Below are positions 18,201 through 26,067 of a DNA stretch of 64,000 nucleotides, piece after piece; the first letter of the stretch is position 1; each line of letters opens with the position of its first letter. The position numbers and the translations under genes were made by a program. This DNA is from Bradyrhizobium archetypum (GTDB lineage Bacteria > Pseudomonadota > Alphaproteobacteria > Rhizobiales > Xanthobacteraceae). Under the pieces are notes generated by a model. The model did not search any database and was not told the origin of the DNA. It worked only from the letters and a program-made list of their open reading frames with translations. The stretch is from positions 868,001 through 932,000 of the forward strand of contig NZ_JAAVLW010000001.1 of assembly GCF_013114835.1 (NCBI RefSeq). Reading direction: 5' to 3'.

Positions 18201-18298
18201 TGGCCCCAAGCCGACCAACTTCGTCGCCTGCGGCTGGTCTGGTATTGAGGGCAGTCCGTACTTCGCATCAGCGATCCTTCGACCGCCGCTTGTGACCC
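18201..18298 (+). repeat. 99-bp directional repeat, copy 5
   Basis: 98 bp: TGGCCCCAAGCCGACC at the left, 'gagggcagtccgtacttcgc' core, TTGTGACCC at the right. It starts 36 bases after the trpS stop. Its left part matches the partial copy near 14830. Confidence 0.7.
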
Positions 18299-18428
18299 TT
18301 TTTGGAGCCCAGCGTGCAGGCTGACGATGTTCGTTTACGAGGGCACATCACACTCAGTTTTCGAGCGCGTCTAAGCCCGTTTGCTGGCCCTCAAGAAAGC
18401 CGTGCGGGCTCCCGCAAACAGACACAAG

Positions 18429-18950
18429 CTAAAGCACCTCAGCGCGAACCTGGGCCACACCACGGTCCGTCATCCTCAAAGTGCGCGCAGCGCCGAGCGA
18501 GAGGTCGAGGACGCGACCGCGAACCCAAGGGCCCCGGTCCGTGATACGAACTACTACAGACTTGTAGCTCGCAAGATCAGTTACACGAACTCTTGTGCCG
18601 AACGGCAGGCTGCGGTGGGCAGCGGTGAGTGAATCCCGATTGAACGAGGAACCACTCGCTGTTTTTCCTGTGGGATACGAATAGTAAGAGGCTTTTCCGG
18701 AGAATATCCGGTTTGAAGATCGAGAGGCTGAGCGCTCTTCCGAACGACGTGTCGGCTCTACTCTAGTCGGAGGTCGCTCTAGCGGGTTTTGCTTCGCCTC
18801 GTCGGGTGTCTCGGGAGCCGGTTCTGCGTGCGCCTTTGGGATGATAGACCATCTATCGTTGAAGGTCTGTGCTGCCGCAGAATTTCCGTGTACGCCCAAC
18901 CAAGCCGGGACTGTCGCAATCGCGACTATTCCAAAAAGAAAACGCATCAT
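18429..18950 (-). CDS. RlpA-like double-psi beta-barrel lipoprotein/secreted protein
   Basis: A 173-residue exported protein. The signal peptide RFLFGIVAIATVPAWLGV ends near SAAAQ, followed by a disordered Pro/Glu/Arg-rich linker to about residue 80 and a C-terminal RlpA-type double-psi beta-barrel. That domain has GKASYYSYPTGKTASGSSF, LTAAHRSLPFGTRVRVTDL, RITDRGPWV and RVLDLSLGAAR. RlpA proteins bind or cleave denuded peptidoglycan at the septum; the conserved RGP-W and LDLS motifs are present. There is no SPOR domain, so it is a minimal form. ATG 18950 or 18947 both fit TGAGG upstream; the longer frame to 19013 places extra residues before the signal peptide. Confidence 0.82.
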   Translation of the reverse strand: MMRFLFGIVAIATVPAWLGVHGNSAAAQTFNDRWSIIPKAHAEPAPETPDEAKQNPLERPPTRVEPTRRSEERSASRSSNRIFSGKASYYSYPTGKTASGSSFNRDSLTAAHRSLPFGTRVRVTDLASYKSVVVRITDRGPWVRGRVLDLSLGAARTLRMTDRGVAQVRAEVL

Positions 18951-19126
18951 CGGCCTCACAAACAAATGGAAGAACAATAAACAACGCAAATCCATGGAGC
19001 CATGTTCCTGCAAATGCAGAATTCTGCTGGCGCCAAGAGGTGAAGAAATACCGATGCTTCTCGACTATGACATAGCTTGATGCATATGCGCACCGCAGCA
19101 AAAAGCTATCTCGCGCTGGATATTGC

Positions 19127-19270
19127 TTAGTTGAGAGTTTGTTGTTTCTGATCCGACAAGACAGCCGTCTCGATGCAGCACATCGCACTCACAACGGAAG
19201 CGCAGATACACACCACGACAAGGCACAGCGCGACTAAATGGCGATCGCTATTCGTTGCGCCTGCCTTCAC
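19127..19270 (-). CDS. Possible 47-residue single-pass membrane peptide
   Basis: The GTG-started frame gives a 10-residue polar N-terminus, one strongly hydrophobic segment (LVALCLVVVCICASVVSA) with two following cysteines (MCCIE), and a polar tail. The hydrophobic pattern is that of a single transmembrane helix. No good ribosome-binding site is visible and no family is recognised, so it may be fortuitous. It lies in the repeat-rich block, upstream of the RlpA-like gene on the same strand. Confidence 0.3.
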   Translation of the reverse strand: MKAGATNSDRHLVALCLVVVCICASVVSAMCCIETAVLSDQKQQTLN

Positions 19271-19291
19271 TGCACGCGCGATATCTGCTGT

Positions 19292-19390
19292 TGGCCCATC
19301 GCTTCATTTGGTGCGATGCAGCGGCATGTCCGGAGTTAAGGGTAGACCGGAAGTGACCGGCAGAGGGCCAAACCGACGCGAATGACCCAA
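19292..19390 (+). repeat. 99-bp directional repeat, copy 6
   Basis: 99 bp, identical to copy 2 (15561-15659) except for one C-to-T change at base 16. The 3.7 kb between the two copies and the otherwise diverged family point to recent duplication or dispersal. Confidence 0.9.
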
Positions 19391-19504
19391 TCTGCGACAT
19401 AGTGCTTTCTTGTCTCGCGTTGCTTTGTCCGCTTCAATCATACGATGCTGCGTATCGCCCACGCACACCATCAGCACTGCTCGCTATCGCCGGCGAGGTG
19501 ATCG

Positions 19505-19686
19505 ATGAAGCCGCGAGACTTCGTTGCTGGGCTAATGATTGCGTCTACGATGCGGCATGCTGTGGCGCAGCAGCCGGAAAAGACGAAACGCGTCACATTG
19601 GCAGCCTTCGTAATTAAGGTCAGCAATATGAGGGCTGATGAGGCTTGGTTTTACCGCGCTTTTTTGAGGAGTTGAACCGGCAATAA
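19505..19686 (+). pseudogene. N-terminal remnant of ABC transporter substrate-binding protein
   Basis: The frame from ATG 19505 reads MKPRDFVAGLMIASTMRHAV, then AQQPEKTKRVTLAAF, and later DEAWFYRA, with a stop at 19673-19675. Moving by one base in the T-run near 19661 continues FFEELNRQ before a stop at 19684. This is the start of the PF04392-type ABC substrate-binding proteins common in Bradyrhizobium (MKRRDFI...AQQP..KRV...FFEELRRLGY). Both the frameshift and the missing 250 C-terminal residues show a dead fragment. It lies just upstream of the alpha/beta-hydrolase gene and may contribute promoter sequence to it. Confidence 0.65.
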
Positions 19687-19728
19687 GCAGAACCGAAAGA
19701 GACTGGTTCACAACACCAGGAGAGTCAT

Positions 19729-20664
19729 ATGCAATCGCGAACGCTCGTCCTGAAATGCCTCGTCCTCGTATCGGTAGCAGCCACGTTTTTCGTCGCGAGT
19801 CCGCCACTCGCGCAGCAGAAAGGCGCATCCTCTTCTGAGATGCAAACAAGAGAGGTGCAAATTAACGGCCTTACATTGCATTACATTGAACTCGGGCAAG
19901 GAACTCCAGTGCTGTTGGTGCACGGCACACTGGAGGATTACCGCACGTGGGATGGACAGCTTGAGGCGTTGTCGAAGGGATATCGACTAATCTCGTACAG
20001 TCGTCGGTATCACTATCCAAATCAATGGCCCAAAGATTCAACAGATTTTTCTGTCACCATACATGCTCGAGACCTGGCTGCCTTCATCAAGGCACTTAAT
20101 CTAACCTCGGTTCATCTCATTGGTCATTCGTATGGGGCGTTTATCGCGTTCCTGGTCGCACGAGATCACCCGGAGGTCATTCGCAGTCTGACGCTGGGCG
20201 AACCGCCCATAATGCCGTTACTAAAAACTACACCTGAAGGAGATGCTGTTCTTGCCGCCGCTATCACGAGATCAATCGCTACCAGCGAAGCATTCAAGCA
20301 GGGGAATGACGAAGAAGGAGTGCGTCGATTTGTGAACGGCGTGTTGGGCGAAGGTTCGTACGAGAAACTCCCAGCTCCCGTTCTGAAGCGCCTCATGGAC
20401 AATACCCAAGAGCTAAAAGGCGAGGCCTCATCGCGAAACCTCCACCCACCCACCACATGCGAGGATGTGCAGAAAGTGAAAGCGCCAACATTGCTCATCG
20501 ACGGGGAGCGCAGTCCTAAGATGTTCCGTCTCATCAACGACAGACTGGAGCACTGCTTACCGAGCGTAGAACGCGCAACGATTCCGGCGGCATCTCATCA
20601 GATGGAGGTTGAGAACCCCCAAGCCTTCAATGAAACGGTGCTTGCATTCATTGCAAAGCACTGA
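19729..20664 (+). CDS. Secreted alpha/beta-fold hydrolase
   Basis: A 311-residue protein with a signal peptide (LVLKCLVLVSVAATFFVA, cleavage near LAQQ). The alpha/beta-hydrolase core shows HYIELGQGTPVLLVHGTLED (oxyanion HG), nucleophile elbow GHSYG and catalytic His in PAASHQMEVENP; APTLLIDGERSP supplies the acid strand. It resembles haloalkane dehalogenase/epoxide hydrolase-like esterases, but the substrate is unknown. AGGAGAG lies six bases before the ATG. The periplasmic location is less common for this family. Next downstream is repeat copy 7. Confidence 0.88.
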   Translation: MQSRTLVLKCLVLVSVAATFFVASPPLAQQKGASSSEMQTREVQINGLTLHYIELGQGTPVLLVHGTLEDYRTWDGQLEALSKGYRLISYSRRYHYPNQWPKDSTDFSVTIHARDLAAFIKALNLTSVHLIGHSYGAFIAFLVARDHPEVIRSLTLGEPPIMPLLKTTPEGDAVLAAAITRSIATSEAFKQGNDEEGVRRFVNGVLGEGSYEKLPAPVLKRLMDNTQELKGEASSRNLHPPTTCEDVQKVKAPTLLIDGERSPKMFRLINDRLEHCLPSVERATIPAASHQMEVENPQAFNETVLAFIAKH

Positions 20665-20690
20665 ACTGCTGCGGTGCATGAGTCAGCCTC

Positions 20691-20795
20691 TGGCCCATCG
20701 CGACATATTGAACCGCCGCGCGATCTCGGTCGCTAATGGGGTGAAGCGGAAGTCGCGGGGTAGGTAGGACTGGCCCGACCGGTCGCGTTTGACCC
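20691..20795 (+). repeat. 99-bp directional repeat, copy 7
   Basis: 105 bp: TGGCCCATCG at the left, 'ggtcgctaatggggtgaagcggaagt'-type core, GGACTGGCCCGACC near base 75 and terminal TTTGACCCA. The preceding 'gtgcatgagtc' also precedes the truncated copy at 22316, so the unit may extend a little further left. Confidence 0.7.
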
Positions 20796-20871
20796 ACTTC
20801 AGACTAAAGCCGCCTCGCGATATGGTTCGAGAGAAGCCCCCCGTTCGGCGACAGCGGCATAGGAGGTGCGC

Positions 20872-21324
20872 GTGAAGGCAAAGAAAGCCTACAAATCTTT
20901 TCGCTATAAGGCCAACACCGCCTGGAGTTCCGCGCGACGGGGTACGCTTTCTGCGTCGGGAAAGCCAAACATCGCGGTTGGCAGCCCACCTGAGTTCAAA
21001 GGCGAGCCAGACATCTGGGCGCCTGAAGAGCTACTCGTGGGCTCACTCAATACATGCATGATGCTGACTTTTCTCACGCTCGCCCAAGCGAAAGGTCTGA
21101 CGCCGGTGCGATATGAAAGTGAAGCCGAAGGCCTGCTCGAAAATGTCGGACGAAAGTACCGGATCACGGAAGTCATGGTTCGACCTCGAGTAAGCCTCAA
21201 AGACGGAGGGGAACTCGAACGTGCCCGCGAAATCATGGAAAGTGTCGAAGCACAGTGCTTCATCTCGAACTCCATAAAATCGAAGGTCACGCTCACTGCG
21301 GAGCTTGTCGTTGCGCCAAGGTGA
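20872..21324 (+). CDS. OsmC family protein
   Basis: A 150-residue OsmC/Ohr-superfamily protein. The N-terminal strand has KSFRYKANTAWSSARRG and GSPPEFKG. The central helix carries the peroxidatic cysteine in GSLNTCMMLTFLTLA, and a second cysteine follows in VEAQCFISNSIKSKV, the usual two-Cys arrangement for reducing organic hydroperoxides. The GTG at 20872 is chosen because AGGAGG (20861-20866) is spaced five bases from it; an in-frame GTG at 20866 overlaps that site. It is likely cytosolic and protective against peroxides. It stands alone between repeat copies. Confidence 0.87.
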   Translation: MKAKKAYKSFRYKANTAWSSARRGTLSASGKPNIAVGSPPEFKGEPDIWAPEELLVGSLNTCMMLTFLTLAQAKGLTPVRYESEAEGLLENVGRKYRITEVMVRPRVSLKDGGELERAREIMESVEAQCFISNSIKSKVTLTAELVVAPR

Positions 21325-21367
21325 ATCGGCATTCTCCCGCATGCAGATGGCCGGTTAAGTCAGCTTG

Positions 21368-21559
21368 TGGCCCGCCGACGTGCTTTGGCCGCCGACGTCG
21401 GTTTTCGGGTGGAAAGCTGACTAGGCGACGCTGTGCGATATCGCCTTTCGAGCCACTGCAGCCGTCCACCATCTACTTGCGCGCAAGAAAAACATTGGAG
21501 GGTTCAACCTCGATCAGAAACGCATCATTGGCGAGACTCGGCACCCCGCGAATGACCCA
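21368..21559 (+). repeat. Expanded or interrupted copy of the 99-bp repeat
   Basis: Begins TGGCCCGCCGACG and ends CGAATGACCCA like the intact copies, but is about 192 bp long. Either about 90 bases of unrelated DNA were inserted, or two partial copies are joined. Confidence 0.5.
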
Positions 21560-21726
21560 ACTCGGACTTGACAGGCTTCCTTACACATCTGCTCCGTCGA
21601 TCTCAGATATTTGCATCCGCCCATGTGAGCCGGTTCACATCCGCCGCGCACGTTTGGTCCCACCGTCAGCTAGGCACTTTGAACGTGTGCCTCAGGGGAA
21701 AATTGCACACACTAGGAGGGAATGCC

Positions 21727-22128
21727 ATGAGATCAAATTACAGAATCGCAGTGGCAGTGACCGCAGGTGTCGCGATTGGCGCTCTCGCGGTTCAAGGTCT
21801 TCACGCTCAGGCAAAGCCACCGGTCTATTTCGTGGCAGAAATCGACGTGACCAACCCGGATGCGTATGCAAAGGAGTACGCTCCGAAGGCTCAGGCCATC
21901 ATCAAGGCAGCCGGCGGTCGCTTCCTGGCTATCGGCGGATCCGCCGCAACTACAGGAACGGTGACAGCATTTGATGGGGACGCGCCGAAGCGCGTGGTCG
22001 TTCAGGTCTGGGATAGTATGGAGAAAATTCGGGCCTGGCGGGCCAATCCAGAATATGTCGAGCTTCGCAAGGTTGGCGAAAAATACGCGAAGTTCCGCTC
22101 GTTTGCTGTTGATGGTCTGCGAGAGTAG
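21727..22128 (+). CDS. Secreted DUF1330 protein
   Basis: A 133-residue protein with a signal peptide (NYRIAVAVTAGVAIGALAVQ, cleavage after LHAQ) and one DUF1330 domain: PPVYFVAEIDVTNPDAYAK, AGGRFLAIGG, and VVQVWDSMEKIRAWRANPEY. DUF1330 adopts a dimeric ferredoxin-like alpha/beta barrel related to EthD and monooxygenase-like domains; no catalytic role is proven. AGGAGG at 21714-21719 selects ATG 21727 over an upstream frame. A clear Rho-independent terminator follows. Confidence 0.9.
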   Translation: MRSNYRIAVAVTAGVAIGALAVQGLHAQAKPPVYFVAEIDVTNPDAYAKEYAPKAQAIIKAAGGRFLAIGGSAATTGTVTAFDGDAPKRVVVQVWDSMEKIRAWRANPEYVELRKVGEKYAKFRSFAVDGLRE

Positions 22129-22144
22129 ATTGAATACCTGAGCC

Positions 22145-22187
22145 AGAGGCCGCCTTTTGCTGGCGGCCTCTTCACGATCTTTTTTTA
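22145..22187 (+). terminator. Rho-independent terminator after the DUF1330 gene
   Basis: A 10-bp stem AGAGGCCGCC/GGCGGCCTCT (22145-22154 and 22162-22171) with a 7-nt loop, followed ten bases later by a run of seven T. Confidence 0.8.
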
Positions 22188-22755
22188 ACCGATCGCGCCT
22201 GCGCGGACGATCATCCCCATCGTTCACGGACATTGGAAAAGGGGCTCAGTTCGATCATCGAGGGGCCGCGGAGCAGGTGACGCTTGGTCTCGCACGCAGT
22301 GCATGAGTCCGAGTCTGGCCCTTTTGCGACCTCAGGAGATGTCTGCTTTTCCGCTGCTGTTGGAGGTGGAGCTGACATCAGACGGCCAGCCGCCAAGTAC
22401 ACGGCCCAGAACTTGACGCACAGAACTGGGTTACAGTCTCACTTAGCGCCGCGACCCTCACCCGGATTGCACTGGACGATGCTTCGTATCCCCCGGCGCA
22501 ATCCTCCTCTCCGCGCCGGTAGGACTGTCGCATGTGACCTGCTGCGCAAACGTATCCACATCGTCATGGCCGGGCGTGTCCCGGCCATCCACGACCTTTC
22601 CAGCGGCACAAAGAACGTGGATGCCCGGGACAAGCCCGGGCATGACGAGTTTGTGGCAGCCAGGGGATGAAAGCAATCCGCATATGCGATTGTCCTATCC
22701 TCCGCGCCTGGGAGACTCCAGGCGATCGAGACTGAACCTAATCTCATCAGACTCT
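22188..22755. other. Right junction of the accessory block
   Basis: No gene seen. It contains a truncated repeat copy starting TGGCCC at 22316, and a GTCATGGCCGGG...CCCGGGCATGAC palindromic element (22563-22646). Longer open frames on the plus strand here are antisense shadows of the cyclase gene. Confidence 0.5.
22563..22646. repeat. GTCATGGCCGGG-type intergenic palindrome
   Basis: Terminal inverted arms GTCATGGCCGGG and CCCGGGCATGAC, with 'acgacctttccag...aagaacgtgg' between. The same type recurs at 30116-30245; such elements are abundant between Bradyrhizobium genes. Confidence 0.75.
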
Positions 22756-23940
22756 CTAAGCCGCCGACGTCTCATCGGCCAGCCCATAGACACGCGCGGC
22801 CTTGGCAAAACCGGCGACCGGAAACTCGCCGAGATCGCTCCACCCTTCCCGGCAGATGCCGGCGAAACCTTCCGACGCCACGACCGTGCGCTTGAGCTGA
22901 CTGGCGATCTTTTCCAGCCGCGCCGCCAGATTCACGGCGGGGCCGATGCAGGTGAAGTCGAGCCGGTTGCCGCCGCCGATATTGCCGTAGAGAATTCGCC
23001 CGACATGCAGCGCGAGGCCGAAACGAAAACGTTCGACCGCGTCCCCGACCTGATAGTTCAGGTTTGCTACGCTGGCGCGGGATTCGTGGGCAGCCTCCAG
23101 CACATGCGAGCAAACCTTTTGCTCGTCGCCGACATATTCGTCGATCGGAAACACTGCGAGCAGCCCGTCGCCCATATACTTCAGCACGTCGCCGCCGTGC
23201 TTCTTGATCGCGGCGACCTGACAATCGAAATACTGGTTCAGAATGTCGACGACGGTCTCGGCCGGCAGCCGGTCCGACAGCGCCGTGAAGCCGCGCAGAT
23301 CCGACAGCCAGATCGCGGCATTCATCGTCTCGGTGTGGCCGCGCCTGATCTGTCCACCCATGATCCGCTCGCCGGCGCTGTTGCCGACATAGGTGTCGAG
23401 CAGGCTCGCGGCCATGCGATTCAGACTGAGGATCTCGACCACCCGCGCCAGTGGCTTTGCGAGACTCCGCAGCGCCGCCAACTGTTCCTCTGTGAAGCCG
23501 CCCGGCTGCTTGGTGGTCCAGCTCGATGCGTTCACTGTGCCGCCGATGAAGGGCAGCGGCAGCGCGACATAATCGGTGACGGCTTCGGCGCAAAGGTCCT
23601 CGATGATTGGAAAACGCCTGCTCCGGGGATCATCCACGCGCGCTCGGACTTCAATCCCCTGCTGGAACACGATGATCAGCGGGCTGCTGTGAAAATCCGG
23701 TGACTGCAGGATGTTGTAGTCGACCGAGCCCATCTCGACCTCGGCGCCCGGCTTCCAGATGAAACTGCGTCCGTAGATTTCGGGATGCAGGGTGCGGACG
23801 AAGACGCCAACGCGCCAGAGCGGCAACCCGGCCGCCACCATCCGCTCGCAGCATTCGGCCATAAAGCGGGTGGGGCTGGTCGCGGTTCGCCCGCCGTCGA
23901 TCAGCCAGTCGGTCAGCTTTTGCAGTTCTGAGACGTTCAT
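22756..23940 (-). CDS. Adenylate cyclase with N-terminal sensor domain
   Basis: A 394-residue protein. The first 185 residues resemble a GAF-like sensor. The C-terminal class III cyclase domain has the metal Asp in WLSDLRGFTALSDRL, the KYMGDG loop with adenine-binding Lys and second metal Asp, and NLAARLEKI with the transition-state Asn and Arg. Thr seven residues before that Asn (FTCIGPAVN) fits an adenylate, not guanylate, cyclase. It is probably cytosolic. It is the first conserved gene to the right of the accessory block and precedes no same-strand partner; aroC lies 73 bases upstream in the same direction. Confidence 0.9.
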   Translation of the reverse strand: MNVSELQKLTDWLIDGGRTATSPTRFMAECCERMVAAGLPLWRVGVFVRTLHPEIYGRSFIWKPGAEVEMGSVDYNILQSPDFHSSPLIIVFQQGIEVRARVDDPRSRRFPIIEDLCAEAVTDYVALPLPFIGGTVNASSWTTKQPGGFTEEQLAALRSLAKPLARVVEILSLNRMAASLLDTYVGNSAGERIMGGQIRRGHTETMNAAIWLSDLRGFTALSDRLPAETVVDILNQYFDCQVAAIKKHGGDVLKYMGDGLLAVFPIDEYVGDEQKVCSHVLEAAHESRASVANLNYQVGDAVERFRFGLALHVGRILYGNIGGGNRLDFTCIGPAVNLAARLEKIASQLKRTVVASEGFAGICREGWSDLGEFPVAGFAKAARVYGLADETSAA

Positions 23941-24013
23941 GACACCAGCATTTGCCGCGCAAGTACAGCGCGCGTCAAGGCAACAGCAACGCTTGACGTT
24001 GCGATACGGACCG

Positions 24014-25099
24014 CTAGCCGACCTGCCCGCGGTGGCGCAGGAAATGATCGGCCAGCACGCAGGCCATCATGGCCTCGCCGACCGGCACGGCGCGGATGCC
24101 GACGCAGGGGTCGTGGCGGCCCTTGGTCATGATGTCGGTGTCGGCGCCTGCGCGGTCAACCGTCTTGCGCGGCGAGAGGATCGACGACGTCGGCTTCACC
24201 GCAAAGCGCACCACCACCGGCTGGCCAGTCGAGATGCCGCCGAGCACGCCGCCGGCATTATTCGACAGGAAGCGGGTACCCTCGTTGCCGGTGCGCATCT
24301 CGTCGGCGTTTTCCTCGCCCGACAATTCGGCCGCCGCGAAGCCGGCGCCGATCTCGACGCCCTTTACCGCATTGATGCTCATCATGGCCGCTGCCAGTTC
24401 GCCGTCGAGCTTGGCATAGATCGGCGCGCCCCACCCGGCCGGCACGCCTTCGGCCACCACCTCGATGACGGCACCGATCGAGGAGCCGGCCTTGCGGATG
24501 CCGTCGAGATATTTTTCGAAGAACGCCGCCTTGTCCTTGTCCGGGCAGAAGAATGGATTGCGCGCGACTTCGTCCCAGTCCCATTTGTCGCGGTCGATCC
24601 TGTGCGGGCCCATCTGCACCAGCGCGCCGCGCACTTTAACGTCGGGCAGGATTTTGCGCGCGATGGCGCCGGCGGCGACGCGGGTAGCGGTCTCGCGCGC
24701 CGACGAACGGCCGCCGCCGCGGTAGTCGCGCAGGCCGTATTTGGCTTCATAGGTGAAGTCGGCGTGACCGGGACGAAACTTGTCCTTGATCTCGGAATAG
24801 TCCTTGGAACGTTGATCGGTGTTCTCGATCAGCAGCGCGATCGGCGTTCCCGTCGTCACCTGCACGCCGGTCTCGGGATGCGCCATCACGCCCGACAGGA
24901 TTTTTACCGCATCCGGCTCCTGGCGCTGGGTGGTGAAGCGCGACTGTCCGGGCCGGCGGCGGTCGAGATCGTGCTGGATGTCGTCGTTGGTCAGCGGGAT
25001 CAGCGGCGGGCAGCCGTCGACCACGCAGCCGATCGCGACCCCATGGCTTTCGCCGAAGGTCGTGACGCGGAACAGATGGCCGAAGGTGTTGTGGGACAT
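24014..25099 (-). CDS. aroC: Chorismate synthase
   Basis: A 361-residue enzyme that converts 5-enolpyruvylshikimate-3-phosphate to chorismate, the last step of the shikimate pathway, using reduced FMN. Signatures are complete: [18 protein letters not shown] at the N-terminus, [34 protein letters not shown], and near the C-terminus [18 protein letters not shown]. Length is normal. The ATG has only a weak ribosome-binding site. A palindromic repeat separates it from the phosphatase gene upstream on the same strand. Confidence 0.98.
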   Translation of the reverse strand: MSHNTFGHLFRVTTFGESHGVAIGCVVDGCPPLIPLTNDDIQHDLDRRRPGQSRFTTQRQEPDAVKILSGVMAHPETGVQVTTGTPIALLIENTDQRSKDYSEIKDKFRPGHADFTYEAKYGLRDYRGGGRSSARETATRVAAGAIARKILPDVKVRGALVQMGPHRIDRDKWDWDEVARNPFFCPDKDKAAFFEKYLDGIRKAGSSIGAVIEVVAEGVPAGWGAPIYAKLDGELAAAMMSINAVKGVEIGAGFAAAELSGEENADEMRTGNEGTRFLSNNAGGVLGGISTGQPVVVRFAVKPTSSILSPRKTVDRAGADTDIMTKGRHDPCVGIRAVPVGEAMMACVLADHFLRHRGQVG

Positions 25100-25144
25100 G
25101 GCGTGTCGTAACGCGGGGCTGCACGGCGGTCAAATCCGTACACC

Positions 25145-25244
25145 GTCATTCCGGGCGATGCGAAGCATCGAACTATGGGGCGCCCCTTGCGCCCCTGAAA
25201 TCTCGAGATTCCGGGTTCGGTCCTGCGGACCGCCCCGGAATGAC
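25145..25244. repeat. GTCATTCCGGG-type intergenic palindrome
   Basis: Inverted arms GTCATTCCGGG and CCCCGGAATGAC enclose further nested hairpins (GATGCGAAGCATC; GGGGCGCCCC). It lies between aroC and the phosphatase gene. Related copies: 39137, 40182 and 41594. Confidence 0.85.
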
Positions 25245-25263
25245 AGCGTTTCCAGCTGGCGTC

Positions 25264-25863
25264 TTAACTATACTTCCTAAGTCCCCCGTCGCGGAACACA
25301 TAAACAGCGCCCTGCTCGATCAGGAGGTCGGAGGCGCTCTGCGGCGTCTCGATGCCGAGCGCCACCATCAGCGCCCGCGCGGTGCCGCCATGGGCCACCG
25401 CGACAGTGTCCGCGCGCAAGGAATCGTACCAGTCGCGCATCCGCGCCTGCACCTGGGCATAGGTCTCGCCGCCTTCCGGCGCCATCGTCCATTTCGCGGT
25501 CAGCCGCTTGGCATAGAGCACGGGATCGGCCGCCTGCATCTCGGCCAGCGTCGAGCCTTCCCAGACGCCATAGCCGATCTCGCGCAGGCGATCGTCGAGC
25601 GCATATCCTTCCGGCGGAAGCTTCAGGGCGCCGCGCACCAACTCCATGGTCACCCGCGCGCGCCCCAGCGGACTTGCAACGAACGGCAGCGAAGACTTGT
25701 CGCGGCTATCGCGCGCGAAGATATCGGCGAGGACATTGCCGGCATGGGCCGCCTGCCGGCGGCCGAGATCGTTGAGCGGAATATCCTGCGCGCCTTGCAG
25801 CCTGCCTTCCGCATTCCACGACGTCTCGCCATGGCGGATGTAGTAGATCACGGGCGCGGGCAT
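25264..25863 (-). CDS. Histidine phosphatase family protein
   Basis: A 199-residue phosphoglycerate-mutase-like phosphatase. The catalytic RHG is in IYYIRHGETSWN, with downstream FVASPLGRARVTMELV, the acid Glu around YGVWEGSTLAEM and the second His in VAVAHGGTARALMV. It hydrolyses a phosphomonoester of unknown identity. In many relatives fabI and aroC are neighbours; here aroC follows but fabI does not precede. It is transcribed toward aroC across a palindromic repeat. Confidence 0.92.
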   Translation of the reverse strand: MPAPVIYYIRHGETSWNAEGRLQGAQDIPLNDLGRRQAAHAGNVLADIFARDSRDKSSLPFVASPLGRARVTMELVRGALKLPPEGYALDDRLREIGYGVWEGSTLAEMQAADPVLYAKRLTAKWTMAPEGGETYAQVQARMRDWYDSLRADTVAVAHGGTARALMVALGIETPQSASDLLIEQGAVYVFRDGGLRKYS

Positions 25864-26067
25864 CGGACTATCAGGCTATTCCTTCGCTACTGAATTGGAG
25901 AGCGAGCTTAGCTTGGAGGTACACCAGCACTCCGGCGCGGTCGAGCCCCAATCGGCTTTCCGATTAACGCTGTTTCGGATACGCCTCAATGGCCGGAATA
26001 GATGCGGCAATTGGGTGTTATGCTGGATGAGGCGTTCGCGCCTGATAACTTTTGCAAGCTGGTATCG

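Larger units (their letters stand above)
18951..19504. other. Intergenic region with tiny ORF and repeat copy
   Basis: The stretch between the RlpA-like gene and the ABC-receptor remnant. It holds the RlpA promoter region, a 47-codon ORF on the minus strand (listed separately) and repeat copy 6. The remainder shows nothing recognisable. Confidence 0.5.

Noticed and set aside
11156..21559. Integron cassette array with attC sites
   Set aside because: Same-orientation imperfect palindromes and single-gene modules suggest it, but no integrase gene or clear attC core sites (RYYYAAC/GTTRRRY) are visible, and genes point both ways. Kept as a repeat family only.
22534..23703. 389-residue plus-strand ORF across the cyclase gene
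   Set aside because: Shadow of the minus-strand adenylate cyclase, whose catalytic motifs are clear.
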